Assembly: GCA_037128595.1 (NCBI GenBank)
Contig: JBAXWB010000021.1
Coordinates: 24,893-88,892, forward strand
Source: a bacterium
Lineage (GTDB): Bacteria > Verrucomicrobiota > Kiritimatiellia > CAIKKV01 > CAITUY01
DNA length: 64,000 nucleotides
Direction of reading: 5' to 3'
The notes beneath the pieces were generated by a model that did no database searches, was not told the DNA's origin, and saw only the letters and a list, made by a program, of their open reading frames with translations. Both the position numbers and the translations under genes were made by a program. Of the stretch, positions 53,225 to 62,443 are shown piece by piece (within the stretch, counting starts at the first letter, position 1; each line of letters begins with the position of its first letter).

Positions 53225-54856
53225 ATGAAGAAAAATTTAGCGGTTTGGCTTGCTAGTGCGTTGGCGTTTCTATGTGCGACAGTGACGGCTAATGCTACGT
53301 ATGTTTCTGATAATTTTGAGACCCGGCCTCGTGGGGCTCTAGTAGATCCATTGAATGGTTGGGTGACTCCTGATGGAGTGGTTGTCACAAACGACACTCG
53401 GATTGCAGGAACTAATTCGTTATATATCCCCATCCTTTCGACCATTTCAAACAACACGGCGGGAGCATCAAACCAGGTTTGGACTGATTTTTATACAATT
53501 CCTCGTCCATTTGTTTCAGATAGCGGGACCGCGCCTGCTATAGACACGAATGCAACCGCCCAGTTTTTTGTGAATTCCAATGGACTTTGGGTGACAATTT
53601 CTGGCAATGGGCCTAGTGCTACCAAAACAACGGTTTGCTACACAGTTTATGGCGGCGGCGTATATCCTACAGCTACTCTGAATTCGGCATATTGTCATGT
53701 TAGTGTGCTTCATGATTATGGTGCCAAAGACTGGTCTTTATTTGTAAATGATATGCCGATTGCCACGAACTTGCCGTTTATCAGTTCTGGCGTAAGCGCT
53801 CATGATTGGTTCCAGGTTCAAAATTTAGGCGGAAGTTCTACCAATGTGTGCTGGCTTGACAACTTTTTGGTGACCAATAAAATGCCGACCACCAGTGGAT
53901 CGGGTAATGCCATTACAAACGTTGTGTCTAATACAGACATTCCTGTGGCTGATGCGTTGGCATATTTCGGAACTGTAGATGATCCGCGGAAGACAAATCA
54001 GACTGTTGGCGTAACCAATGATGTTGGTGGTGGTGCGAAAGTTGTGCTCACTTTTGCTGGTGGGGCGGGGAATGGTAGTTATGTGGTTTATGGCAGCCCT
54101 AATCTTGATTTAAGCTCACTCTCGAGCAATGGGGTGTTGTCGGGTTCGGGTGCTTATACGAATCGTAACGCATTGGCGGGCTCCACAAACCGATTTTATT
54201 ACAAGTTGGTTACAATCGGGGCCGATGGCTATGCGCTGACCAATGAAGAAACCTATGCCGCCCACAAGCAGTATCGGTATTCGAATCAGTACTCTATAGC
54301 GGGGGACCCGGTTCAAACGGCAGACAGGACAATGGGCGGAGAAATGGGGCGGCAGTTGGCGATAGGGTTGGGTATGGGCGATAGGGTTGAGATGATTGCT
54401 CTAGGCGGAAAGACGTATACATACACATTGTCGAATGGAGCATGGCGTGATGGTGTTAACGATCCCACAGGGAGCCGGCAGTGGGACGAAGGGGTTGGGA
54501 TACTAGTGTTACCGATAGGCAGTCCGTCCCCCTCCTATTTTGCTGGGCTCAAAATTACGAACGCATTGAGTGTTACTGTATCAAACGGATGGAATTATTT
54601 GTCGTGGGCGCATAATGACAGGGTATTCAGTGGGAATGGAACGAATGTCCTGGGCTTTAATCCAGTAACAAATGACTATATCATCATTCAGACTAACGGA
54701 TCGCCGCTCTTTTTCTCGGCTAAATTTGATGGTTCACAATGGAAGGGGCTTGTGCGTCCTTGGAACCCGCTTAGCCTGACAATCAGGGCTGGTGATGGCA
54801 TGATTTACAAAAGTGTTGATCCCGTTAATAAGACGTTTCGCTCGACAGGCCCTTGA
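53225..54856 (+). CDS. Secreted beta-rich protein of unknown function
   Basis: 543 aa, not recognised beyond general features. Sec signal peptide (LAVWLASALAFLCATVTANA). The N-terminal ~210 residues look like a LamG/concanavalin-type sandwich (SDNFETRPRGALVDPLNGWV, WFQVQNLGGSSTNVCWLDNF). The rest is Thr/Asn/Gly-rich and beta-strand-like, with no anchor. Its codon use and base composition are clearly less GC-rich than the T2SS genes. It begins 118 bp after gspM and is a likely secreted substrate of the T2SS (inference). No ribosome-binding site stronger than GGGGGGG is seen. Confidence 0.6.
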   Translation: MKKNLAVWLASALAFLCATVTANATYVSDNFETRPRGALVDPLNGWVTPDGVVVTNDTRIAGTNSLYIPILSTISNNTAGASNQVWTDFYTIPRPFVSDSGTAPAIDTNATAQFFVNSNGLWVTISGNGPSATKTTVCYTVYGGGVYPTATLNSAYCHVSVLHDYGAKDWSLFVNDMPIATNLPFISSGVSAHDWFQVQNLGGSSTNVCWLDNFLVTNKMPTTSGSGNAITNVVSNTDIPVADALAYFGTVDDPRKTNQTVGVTNDVGGGAKVVLTFAGGAGNGSYVVYGSPNLDLSSLSSNGVLSGSGAYTNRNALAGSTNRFYYKLVTIGADGYALTNEETYAAHKQYRYSNQYSIAGDPVQTADRTMGGEMGRQLAIGLGMGDRVEMIALGGKTYTYTLSNGAWRDGVNDPTGSRQWDEGVGILVLPIGSPSPSYFAGLKITNALSVTVSNGWNYLSWAHNDRVFSGNGTNVLGFNPVTNDYIIIQTNGSPLFFSAKFDGSQWKGLVRPWNPLSLTIRAGDGMIYKSVDPVNKTFRSTGP

Positions 54857-54890
54857 ATGTGTGGTTGTTTAGAAAAAGTGGGGGGATAAT

Positions 54891-55886
54891 ATGAGAAATC
54901 AAATTTCGAAAATAGTTCTGTTGCTATTAACATCAGCGGTTGGATCAGTTGAGTCTGAGCAATTGCCTGCGTTGGAAAAACCAGCAGCTAATCTGTCGGA
55001 AAAGTGGGAAACCAACGCTTCAGGGTGGGGCGTAGAGACCTATAGCGCCGCAAGATGTGGGTGGACTAATCAGGCATTGGGTGTCTGCCTTTTGCAGGAT
55101 CCGGGGGATGGGTTTGCTCATCAGTTAAAACTGGTCGCGAAACTCACTGCTTCGCAAGGGATATTTATTGGGGACTATTCAAGGATTGAAGCGTTTGCCT
55201 TCGATTTGCAAAAAAACAATTTAACGCTGAGCCCGGTGTTGTATTTTAAGGCAATCTCTGGGGCGATATGGCAATATCCTCTTTTGGGGATCGGCGAAAA
55301 TGGCCAAAAGTCGAGTGTGAGTATACCGTTTGCTTATTCCGCGAAATGGTCGGGGGGTAATGAGTCATATTTCAACATCGACAAAACTAATATTACTGAA
55401 GTTGGATTTCTACTGAATCGGGGCGCTAATGATGTCAATGCTCAAGATTTCTCGGTTGACAACTTTAAATTAGTGGGAGCCTGGAGAGGGCCTTTCAGCA
55501 ATGGGGTGCCTCTTGCTTGGCTCATGGAATATGGATTAACTAATGATTTTGCAACGGCTGGCGAGGCTAACAGTGATGGAGATGCATTCAGCAATGCGGA
55601 TGAATTCCTTGCGGGTACTGATCCAGTAAATTCGAATTCATTTTTCAAAATCAGAATCGAACGAAATGATAAAGGCAAAATGGTCGTTCGGTGGACCGGT
55701 AATCGTGACGTGAAATTCTCATTGCTTGAGAGTGATAGTCTAAACGGGAATGGCGGGTTTTCAGAGAAAACCAATATGATTCCTAATACTGTTAAGACGG
55801 AGGAAGTCGAAGTTGATCAGGTAGAAAGTAGTACTAAATTCTACAAGGTAATGATTTCAACAAATCCGGTGGCACCCGTAAATTGA
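54891..55886 (+). CDS. Secreted protein with calcium-binding 'dockerin/TSP3-like' segment
   Basis: 331 aa. Signal peptide (KIVLLLLTSAVGSVESE). A CBM-like beta-sandwich (~30-200) contains SRIEAFAFDLQKNNLTLSPV. A segment follows, WLMEYGLTNDFATAGEANSD then GDAFSNADEFLAGTDPVNS, the calcium-binding motif that closes many exported proteins in PVC bacteria, and then a beta-rich tail. Lower GC like its neighbours. 34 bp after the previous gene and eight bases before the PEP-CTERM gene, so the three form an operon. Confidence 0.65.
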   Translation: MRNQISKIVLLLLTSAVGSVESEQLPALEKPAANLSEKWETNASGWGVETYSAARCGWTNQALGVCLLQDPGDGFAHQLKLVAKLTASQGIFIGDYSRIEAFAFDLQKNNLTLSPVLYFKAISGAIWQYPLLGIGENGQKSSVSIPFAYSAKWSGGNESYFNIDKTNITEVGFLLNRGANDVNAQDFSVDNFKLVGAWRGPFSNGVPLAWLMEYGLTNDFATAGEANSDGDAFSNADEFLAGTDPVNSNSFFKIRIERNDKGKMVVRWTGNRDVKFSLLESDSLNGNGGFSEKTNMIPNTVKTEEVEVDQVESSTKFYKVMISTNPVAPVN

Positions 55887-55894
55887 GGGGAAGT

Positions 55895-56590
55895 ATGAAT
55901 AAAATAATTAAAAATCTTGTTGTGATAGCGGTGTTAGGGTCAGCGGCGATTAAGGCAGATGCAGTGCCTTCTTTGGGTGAAGTTTGGGGAACAACTGGAG
56001 GTAGCCCTAATCCGGTGTGGGTGGCTACGCCTGAGATTGGGGGCGCCACTACAAATGGCGGAGTGTCAACTGTAGCTTTGACATTGAGCGGAATTAATCC
56101 AAAGGGTTCGTTGGGCGCAACTAGCGCAGCTTACGACGGGAGCTATTTGGCCTATGGCTCAGCTCTGAATATGACGTTTACATTGCAGTCAACTCATGTT
56201 CCGAACAATACCCAGGGTTATGGTTTGCAGTTCTATTTCAAGTCAGGGTCTGATATCTGGTATGCAACGGGATTAGACTATGTAACTGGGCTTGGACCGC
56301 AAACATATAGTTTTAACATCGGGTCTGAATCTGTTTGGGCTGCGGGGGGAGTAAATGCTCAGACCTGGGCGCAAGGCTTTGGCGATGTTACTGAAATAGG
56401 ATTCGATGTTTTAGGAGCGAATTACAATGGAAATCAGACGTTTACTTTTTCTGGCATGGAGCTTACTCAGGTTGTCCCCGAGCCGGAAACCGTCTGGATG
56501 ATCATGATGGTGCTGGCTTCGCTTGCGCTTACTTTCCGCGGGCGTTTGGGCGGGATTGCTGCTCAGGTGAAAGCGCGTATTAAAGCCTGA
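55895..56590 (+). CDS. PEP-CTERM sorting-domain protein
   Basis: 231 aa. Signal peptide (IIKNLVVIAVLGSAAIKADA), a beta-rich body, and a C-terminal PEP-CTERM module: VVPEPETVWMIMM, a hydrophobic helix, and a basic end (FRGRLGGIAAQVKARIKA). PEP-CTERM proteins are recognised by exosortase and usually tied to exopolysaccharide. No exosortase gene is in the window, so the enzyme must be elsewhere. The basic tail is longer than usual. The ATG at 55895 with GAGGGGAAG upstream is chosen. A strong terminator follows. Confidence 0.85.
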   Translation: MNKIIKNLVVIAVLGSAAIKADAVPSLGEVWGTTGGSPNPVWVATPEIGGATTNGGVSTVALTLSGINPKGSLGATSAAYDGSYLAYGSALNMTFTLQSTHVPNNTQGYGLQFYFKSGSDIWYATGLDYVTGLGPQTYSFNIGSESVWAAGGVNAQTWAQGFGDVTEIGFDVLGANYNGNQTFTFSGMELTQVVPEPETVWMIMMVLASLALTFRGRLGGIAAQVKARIKA

Positions 56591-56609
56591 TGTTGATTTG
56601 GATTTAGCT

Positions 56610-56643
56610 AAAGGCCGGACTTGAAAAAGTCCGGCCTTTTTTT
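56610..56643 (+). terminator. Strong intrinsic terminator
   Basis: AAAGGCCGGACTT, loop GAAA, AAGTCCGGCCTTT, followed by a T-run (56637-56643). The stem has 13 perfect base pairs. It ends the exported-protein operon and lies against the recO stop codon, so it may also serve recO on the other strand. Confidence 0.92.
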
Positions 56644-57400
56644 ATCCCATCAAGCTGCTGACAATGTCTCGTGAGCGAGAAGACTGCAAGTGGTAGTGGA
56701 TAAAGGCGCTCAGGAGTTTGTTGGCTGATTCGGCTTGCCTGGGCGTACAAATGGTGCGTTTGGCCATGGCGGGCGTATCAGTGTTTTCCCACCCCTTCAA
56801 CATTCCCAGAATGTCGTGTGTCAGGGGAATCGTCAGGCTGTCATGCACTCTATGGCAGTGGGCACACACCAATCCACCTCTTGATATTGAAAACCATGTG
56901 GGCCGGTCATTAGGGAATGACGGCGTGCCGCAATTAAGGCAATTTGACAGTTGAGGGGCGACGCCAAGGTGTTTCAGCAGTTTTAACTCTGACCAGTTCA
57001 TCACCGTTTCCGACGTCCCTTGGTTTGCGAGGAAGTCCAGTGTCTGTTCGGCCCAGTTGAAGAGGGCGGGGCTGGCGGCGTCAGGCGGCGTCAGGCGGCT
57101 CAGGAGGTCGCAGAGGTAGGAGGCCGTGATTGAGGCGCGCCAGTCGGTTCTGAAGGCCGTTCTCGGGGCGATGGGCGAGCATTCCTTGAGGATGTGTAGG
57201 GAGCTGTGTCGGCTTTTATAGAAAAGTAGCTCACAGGTGTAAAAGCAGTCATATTGACCAATCAAATTGTTTTTGATGCGCTTGGCGCCCTTGGCCAGCG
57301 TCACCGTTCGGCCATAATCAGGGGTGAGCCAGGTAATCACCTGAGAGGTTTTTGAAAAGGGGTCCAACCGAAGCACCACTCCTGTAGTCTTAATGATCAT
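56642..57400 (-). CDS. recO: DNA repair protein RecO
   Basis: 252 aa, normal RecO length. OB-fold N-terminus (TTGVVLRLDPFSKTSQVITW, YGRTVTLAKGAKRIKNNLIG), then a helical part and the zinc motif CLNCGTPSF...LVCAHC. RecO loads RecA on SSB-coated DNA in the RecFOR pathway. First-strand neighbours ybeY and the HD hydrolase lie on the same strand upstream. Confidence 0.92.
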   Translation of the reverse strand: MIIKTTGVVLRLDPFSKTSQVITWLTPDYGRTVTLAKGAKRIKNNLIGQYDCFYTCELLFYKSRHSSLHILKECSPIAPRTAFRTDWRASITASYLCDLLSRLTPPDAASPALFNWAEQTLDFLANQGTSETVMNWSELKLLKHLGVAPQLSNCLNCGTPSFPNDRPTWFSISRGGLVCAHCHRVHDSLTIPLTHDILGMLKGWENTDTPAMAKRTICTPRQAESANKLLSAFIHYHLQSSRSRDIVSSLMG

Positions 57401-57429
57401 GCGATTATCTGGCTATAGGGTTGCTTTAT

Positions 57430-57466
57430 CCCCTCTCCCCTTGAGGGAGAGGGCTAGGGTGAGGGG
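57430..57466 (+). repeat. Repeat family B, copy 4, overlapping the end of ybeY
   Basis: CCCCTCTCCCCTTGAGGGAG followed by AGGGCTAGGGTGAGGGG. On the minus strand it supplies the last codons (HPSP) and the TAG stop of ybeY. Confidence 0.75.
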
Positions 57467-57972
57467 TGTTTTGCCGAAGAGGGGGAGGATTGCCGAGGCT
57501 TGTTTCCCCGCTGAAATAAATTATCACAAAGGCCATCGTGTTTGGCATCCTTTAACCAGCGTAACTCTCTTCGCCGCATCTGTTGGCGGTGTTTCGGGGT
57601 ATCGTCATCTGCGCCGGATAGATGGTCACACCCGTGGGCCAGGTAAAGGGCCAATTCGCGGTCAGCCCCCTTATAGGCTGGCCCCAGTCGGCAGGCTAAT
57701 TCGACATTGATGACCACTTCGCCGTTCATTTCACTCTCTGAATCACCTGGCATTGGCTCAAAATTGAAACTGATCACATCAGTGGCGTAGTCATGGCCGA
57801 GATGGTTCCGATTAACTTCCTGTGATTGCCGGTCGTCCACTAGCACTACTGACACCTCTCCCCACGCCATCCTTGCCCGTTGGCCTGATCTATCCAGTAA
57901 TAACTTTGCCAACTTCCGTATCGCCAGTATCTTGATTTTCCTGCGTTGAAGATTTGTGACAGAAACATGCAT
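57454..57972 (-). CDS. ybeY: Endoribonuclease YbeY (rRNA maturation), variant zinc site
   Basis: 172 aa. The core matches YbeY: VSVVLVDDRQSQEVNRNHLG, TDVISFNFE, GEVVINVE and the metal motif HGCDHLSGADDD (113-124). The usual motif is HGxLHLxGYDH; here the third zinc ligand His is Asp123, and the Leu before the second His is Asp116. Asp at the third position is, to my knowledge, tolerated in some PVC homologues. It takes part in 16S rRNA 3'-end processing and ribosome quality control. The ~20-residue C-terminal tail (RGNKPRQSSPSSAKHPSP) is non-conserved and partly encoded by repeat family B. Order with the HD hydrolase upstream is the common ybeY-pgpH pairing. Confidence 0.88.
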   Translation of the reverse strand: MHVSVTNLQRRKIKILAIRKLAKLLLDRSGQRARMAWGEVSVVLVDDRQSQEVNRNHLGHDYATDVISFNFEPMPGDSESEMNGEVVINVELACRLGPAYKGADRELALYLAHGCDHLSGADDDTPKHRQQMRRRELRWLKDAKHDGLCDNLFQRGNKPRQSSPSSAKHPSP

Positions 57973-58038
57973 TTTTTTAATAAGAAGGCCGATAAATCTT
58001 CAGAAATGAACTCAGCAACTGAACAACCCGACAACTCA

Positions 58039-59574
58039 TCAACTTTTCTTCTCTGCGTCCTGCTTCGGATAGGCGATCCGGGAGTGAAGCATATTGGACA
58101 GGCAGAACACAAAGGCCCGCTTGACGCGGGATAGCTCCTCCAACGTCATTTCGCAGTCATCGAGCTGACTGTCCTCGACGCGGGCGTCTACCATCCGGTC
58201 CACCAGTTCCGAAATGCCCGAGGCGGTGGGTTTTTCAAGGGAACGGGAGGCGGCCTCAACAGAGTCGGCTAACATGATTATGGCCGCCTCTCGGGACGTG
58301 GGTTTGGGGCCGGGATAGCGGTAGCTTGATTCATCCACAACCGTTCGGCTTCTGCCGGAAGCGGTTTGGGGCTCCGCCTGGGCCAGTCGGCCGGCCTTGT
58401 GATGGAAATATGTCACCAATCCGGTTCCCTGATGCTGCTGGATGATGTCAATGACCGCGCGGGGTAGCTTATAGAGCATGGCGAGGGTTATCCCATCTTT
58501 GATGTGCGACATGACCAGCAGGGCGCTCATGCTGGGTGCCAATTCATCATGGGGATTCTGGCCGGTGCGGATGTTCTCGGTGAAATAGTCGGCCTTGGTG
58601 ATCTTGCCGATGTCGTGGAAATAGGCGCCGACTCTGGCCAGTACTGAATTCGCATCAATCTCATCCGCCGCAGCCTGGGCCAGATTGGCCACCATCAGGC
58701 TATGGTGGTAGGTGCCAGGGGCCTCGAACGCGAGCCGTTGCAGCAGGGGGTGGGCCAAATCCGACAGTTCCAGAAGGGTCATCGTGGAGGTGAGGCCGAA
58801 GAGGGCCTCACACACCGGTAATAACAGCAGAACCAGAAGGCCCGCGATCAGGCCCCCCGCAATGCTTGCTCCGATCAGGTTGGACAGTTGCATAGCCTGG
58901 GAGGGAATACGGTCAACGAGTACACCGAGACTTGCAACCTGAAAAATCCCGATCAGGAAACCGATCCGAATCACCTGTGTTCTGCGTCTGATACGCTTAA
59001 GCCATCTTGCGGAGGCGGCGGTGGCAATGAGCCCGGCTATCAGGATAGGGATACTGCCGTTCCCGATAATAAAACAGACCAGAGTGGTCCAGAGGCCGGC
59101 CACGATGGCGGCGCCCCCGCCCAGTAATACCCCGGTGAGTAGAGGGGCAAGTGCGAAAGGAATTAGCATTGCCGTGGTGCCCCTGGCGAGAACCGGCCAG
59201 TGATCAGTCATTTGGATCAGGAGACTGCCGGGAACAATGGTTGCCAGTGCGCTCATGGCGAGAAGCAGCAGGTGGGTGTTGCTTTTAATGACTTTAGGGG
59301 CCAGCACCCGCAACATCATGGCCGCCACGAAGGTGATAATGATCAGGAAAAGCTCATTGCCGGAATTGGCAAGGGCCTGCTTAAAAGCGCCTGTTTTTTC
59401 GCCAGGACCGGTGCATAAAAGCAGAACGGCCGCACCCCAGAGCGAAGTGCCGATCAGCAACGAAATGGAGGGGCGATCCCACCAGCCGATGTCGCCATCC
59501 TGCGTTTTCCGCCCCGAATCTTTGTAGCGTTCTTTAAGCCGCCGTGACCTGAATTTTGATAGCCAGTGATTCAT
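58039..59574 (-). CDS. Membrane HD-domain phosphohydrolase, PgpH/7TM-HD type (c-di-AMP phosphodiesterase-like)
   Basis: 511 aa. Basic N-terminus, seven or eight TM segments (to ~270), then an HD domain: HHSLMVANLAQAAADE, the HD pair in GAYFHDIGKI, SHIKDGI, and later Asp in IMLADSVEAASRS. It corresponds to the C-terminal part of PgpH but lacks its large extracellular 7TMR-HDED domain, so it is a short form. In Firmicutes PgpH degrades c-di-AMP. Upstream of ybeY on the same strand, as often seen. The ATG at 59574 is chosen; a TTG at 59616 would add 14 residues. Divergent from holA. Confidence 0.85.
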   Translation of the reverse strand: MNHWLSKFRSRRLKERYKDSGRKTQDGDIGWWDRPSISLLIGTSLWGAAVLLLCTGPGEKTGAFKQALANSGNELFLIIITFVAAMMLRVLAPKVIKSNTHLLLLAMSALATIVPGSLLIQMTDHWPVLARGTTAMLIPFALAPLLTGVLLGGGAAIVAGLWTTLVCFIIGNGSIPILIAGLIATAASARWLKRIRRRTQVIRIGFLIGIFQVASLGVLVDRIPSQAMQLSNLIGASIAGGLIAGLLVLLLLPVCEALFGLTSTMTLLELSDLAHPLLQRLAFEAPGTYHHSLMVANLAQAAADEIDANSVLARVGAYFHDIGKITKADYFTENIRTGQNPHDELAPSMSALLVMSHIKDGITLAMLYKLPRAVIDIIQQHQGTGLVTYFHHKAGRLAQAEPQTASGRSRTVVDESSYRYPGPKPTSREAAIIMLADSVEAASRSLEKPTASGISELVDRMVDARVEDSQLDDCEMTLEELSRVKRAFVFCLSNMLHSRIAYPKQDAEKKS

Positions 59575-59649
59575 GTATTGCTGAGCCCGTGACAAATTGG
59601 AGCCGAACTGATACAAGCATTAATACATTTTTGGAGCCAACTGGCAAGA

Positions 59650-60780
59650 ATGAGTAACCGGAAACACGCATATCTATTTGTGGGGGATGATGAATACCCT
59701 CTTAACCTGGCCGCCCGGCAGTTGGTCAACACCCTTGTGCCTCCTGCGGATCAGGCCTTCGGGCTTGAGGTCATCGAGGGCCGGGCGGATTCGGTGGATG
59801 ATGCGCTTGCGGTGACCCGGCGCTGTCATGAGGCCCTCGTGACCCCCGGATTTTTAATGACGGGCGATAAGGTCATCTGGTGGAGGGGTGTTTCGTTTCT
59901 GGATGCGCCAACGGATAAGGATGAAGCCGCGCCGGAGAAGTCAAAAGGATCAACGGATGACAATGACCGGGTGAAGGAGGCCGTTAAAGGGCTTGCCGCG
60001 GCGCTGCAGGCCGGACAAGGCGGGACCACCGTATTACTGGTCACGGCCCCCAAAGTGGATAAGCGTTCCTCGTTCTATAAGTTGTTCTCGACTCGATATG
60101 AGGTGCGGGAGTTTTTTCTGCCCGACAAAGGATATCTTGTTGAGCGGGTGGGGCGTGAAAAAATCAATGCCGCCTTCCGTGAGTTGGGCGTGACGCTGAC
60201 GCCGGAAGCGACTGAACTGTTTCTGGCCCGGGTGGGCGCCGACTCCCGGCAGATTTTCATGGAGGCCGAGAAATTGGCTCTGTTTTTAGGGGATCGTCGT
60301 CGCGCCACCATTGAGGATGTAAAGATGGTGGTGTCCACGACCTTGACTTCCGTCATGTGGGACCTTCTCGACGCGGTCGGTGATCGAAAATTGCCTGACG
60401 CCCTGGAAGTTTTGCGGGATTTGCTGGCGGGGAAAGAAAGTCCCATCGGGATCGTGGCCTCGCTCTCCTCCCGGATGCGGGATTTGGTTTTATACCGGGA
60501 GGCTCTGGATAAGGGATGGGTTCACAGTAAAGGGGGCGGGGCGGAATGGGTGGGACTGCCTGAAGAGGTCGCCGAGGTGATTACTGCCATCCTGAAGCGA
60601 CCGCCCAATACCATCCATTCATTCGTCGTGAACAAGATGGTCCAGCAGGCACGTTGTTATTCAGCCCCTGCGCTGCGTCGTAACCAACGGGTTCTCACGG
60701 AAACGTACGAAGCCTTGGTCTCGAGCAACGTGCCTGATCAGACCGTTCTGGAGCTGATGTTGGTCCGGCTGATGACGTAG
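59650..60780 (+). CDS. holA: DNA polymerase III delta subunit HolA
   Basis: 376 aa. AAA-like clamp-loader subunit without a P-loop. It starts HAYLFVGDDEYPLNLAARQL (family 'GDDxYL' motif), followed by DKVIWWRGVSFLD, FLPDKGYLVERVGRE and RVGADSRQIFMEAEKLALFL (HolA domain-II signature), and the C-terminal collar domain RRNQRVLTETYEALV. An insert rich in Asp, Lys and Glu (~95-115, DKDEAAPEKSKGSTDDNDR) is longer than usual. It opens the beta clamp in the clamp-loader complex. Confidence 0.88.
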   Translation: MSNRKHAYLFVGDDEYPLNLAARQLVNTLVPPADQAFGLEVIEGRADSVDDALAVTRRCHEALVTPGFLMTGDKVIWWRGVSFLDAPTDKDEAAPEKSKGSTDDNDRVKEAVKGLAAALQAGQGGTTVLLVTAPKVDKRSSFYKLFSTRYEVREFFLPDKGYLVERVGREKINAAFRELGVTLTPEATELFLARVGADSRQIFMEAEKLALFLGDRRRATIEDVKMVVSTTLTSVMWDLLDAVGDRKLPDALEVLRDLLAGKESPIGIVASLSSRMRDLVLYREALDKGWVHSKGGGAEWVGLPEEVAEVITAILKRPPNTIHSFVVNKMVQQARCYSAPALRRNQRVLTETYEALVSSNVPDQTVLELMLVRLMT

Positions 60781-60793
60781 AAAAAGCGCAGAG

Positions 60794-60821
60794 TTGACAC
60801 CGCACCAGTTTTCGATATCTT
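60794..60821 (+). promoter_or_regulatory. Sigma70-type promoter of tRNA-Thr
   Basis: Exact -35 TTGACA (60794-60799), 16-bp spacer, -10 TATCTT (60816-60821). The predicted start is about a dozen bases before the tRNA 5' end. Confidence 0.6.
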
Positions 60822-60840
60822 TTAGCCCACTTTTCATCAG

Positions 60841-60916
60841 GCCAACATAGCTCAGCTGGTAGAGCAGCGCATTCGTAATGCGCAGGTCGTCGGTTCGATC
60901 CCGACTGTTGGCTCCA
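60841..60916 (+). tRNA. tRNA-Thr (anticodon CGT)
   Basis: Full cloverleaf, 76 nt with encoded CCA. Acceptor GCCAACA/TGTTGGC; D-arm GCTCAGCTGGTAGAGC; anticodon stem GCGCA/TGCGC with loop TTCGTAA, so the anticodon is CGT (reads ACG). T-arm GTCGG TTCGATC CCGAC. It lies just before a tyrosine recombinase gene, a usual integration target, though no second copy of its 3' end is visible in the window. Confidence 0.97.
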
Positions 60917-61122
60917 ATTCCATCCTTCCGCAGATACTCGGATTGCGTCAAAAAAGCCCTTATAAGCCAATAAAACAGGCGTTTATTGAATCTCGTATTA
61001 AGAGCGTCTTTTGCATTGTGCTACCTAAAAACAAAAATAAACACATCGCAACGCTTCGGTGGTTGTGTTATTTATGCACCAGGTTTATACTCCAGAAAGA
61101 GGTTAAGAAAGGCAGGTGCGTC

Positions 61123-62322
61123 ATGAAAGAGATTAAAGGGACATTATTCAAGCGGGCAACTGTCAATGGTAAGACTTCCCAGCTAAAGCCAGACTCGGAC
61201 CAAGAGGGGAATTTCTATGTCGCTTATGTAGTCCACGGAAAGCGAACCGTAAAAAACCTGAAAACGACGGACTACCTGATAGCAAAATCCCGTTGGGCTG
61301 AAGAGAAAGTGAATCTCTTGCCCCGCAATGATACGAAGGAATCAGAAGAAGAATGGCTGAGGAAACAGGCTGAAATCGGTGATCGTGCTAAAGCACTACT
61401 TCATCATACAGCGCAATCAGCATCAGACATTCCTCTTGCTGAAGCGTTTGAGCGATATCTTGCAAACCACTCCCGCCCTTCAGGGACTAAAGAGGTTACC
61501 TTGGCGGATTATCGAGGGTACTTCAATCGGTTCCTGAAATGGGCTCCGCAGTCGCTGAAATACACGCGGGACCTGACTCGTGAAATATGTGACCAGTATG
61601 TATCCGACCTTGAAAAGGGGGACATCCGGTATGGTAAGCTGAGGCCGAAAGACGCATCAACCGTCAATAAACATCTGGTTGTTTTGCGGATTATTTGGCA
61701 CACACTGCATCCTGACTCTATTAGTCCATGGGCTGGAAAGCATTCATTGAAAAAGCCCAAAGGGGGCAGATATCGCGCACTTTCCTGCAAAGAATGTAAG
61801 GCTATCCATAAAATCCTGCCGGGAGAACACAGGACCTTGTTCATGCTTGCATATTCAACCGGACAACGGGTGAGTGATCTTGCGCCGCTGAGCTGGGATG
61901 AAATAGATATGAAAAAGAGGATAATCCATGTCATCCCCAAAAAGACAGACGCGCGTAATCAGCCAGAAGTTGATATGCCCATGACAGATCAAGTATATGC
62001 CGAACTGTTGAAGATTGGGCCGCAAAAGACGGGATGGGTGCTACAGGGAATTGGTGCCCAATGGCAATATAATCCCCCGAACATTTCGCAGGTGATAACC
62101 CGTTATATCAAAAAGGCGAAAATTCCAGATACGAATAAGGGGCATCCATCCCTTCATAGTTGCCGGAAGACATTCGCCTCGATGCTGACGGAGGCCGGCG
62201 CGCCGCAACAGGTCATCTCCTACCTGACCAGCCATACCCTGGGCGGGGTGAATGACGACTACAATGAGCCCTTCATGAAAACCTTACGCCGGTGGGTCAC
62301 GACGGCTATTTTGCCGCTTTGA
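61123..62322 (+). CDS. Tyrosine recombinase (phage/island integrase type)
   Basis: 399 aa. N-terminal arm-type domain (GNFYVAYVVHGKRTVKNLKT), SAM-like core-binding domain (SDIPLAEAFERYLANHSRPS), and a catalytic domain with the active-site set: Arg in AYSTGQRVSDLAPLSW, HSCRKTFAS (H-x2-R), His in SHTLGGV and Tyr in DDYNEPF. The start ATG at 61123 has AAGGCAGG upstream; longer forms upstream have no support. It stands ~200 bp downstream of tRNA-Thr, facing away, as for island integrases. Its genus of target is unknown, and no excision factor is seen. Confidence 0.88.
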   Translation: MKEIKGTLFKRATVNGKTSQLKPDSDQEGNFYVAYVVHGKRTVKNLKTTDYLIAKSRWAEEKVNLLPRNDTKESEEEWLRKQAEIGDRAKALLHHTAQSASDIPLAEAFERYLANHSRPSGTKEVTLADYRGYFNRFLKWAPQSLKYTRDLTREICDQYVSDLEKGDIRYGKLRPKDASTVNKHLVVLRIIWHTLHPDSISPWAGKHSLKKPKGGRYRALSCKECKAIHKILPGEHRTLFMLAYSTGQRVSDLAPLSWDEIDMKKRIIHVIPKKTDARNQPEVDMPMTDQVYAELLKIGPQKTGWVLQGIGAQWQYNPPNISQVITRYIKKAKIPDTNKGHPSLHSCRKTFASMLTEAGAPQQVISYLTSHTLGGVNDDYNEPFMKTLRRWVTTAILPL

Positions 62323-62443
62323 TATGATGCCTTGCCCGTGCCATGAATTTGCCATCTGTTACGGAGGGCTGAGGGCCTAGTCAGTTTTCGGTTAAATAGT
62401 TTATGCACCCAATATAAATGTGAAAGCATTCTTGAAATAAATA

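Noticed and set aside
60661..60970. Minus-strand open frames covering the tRNA (one containing SRDRTDDLRITNALLYQLSY)
   Set aside because: This is the well-known false translation of the antisense strand of a tRNA gene plus the end of holA; no ribosome-binding site or independent support.
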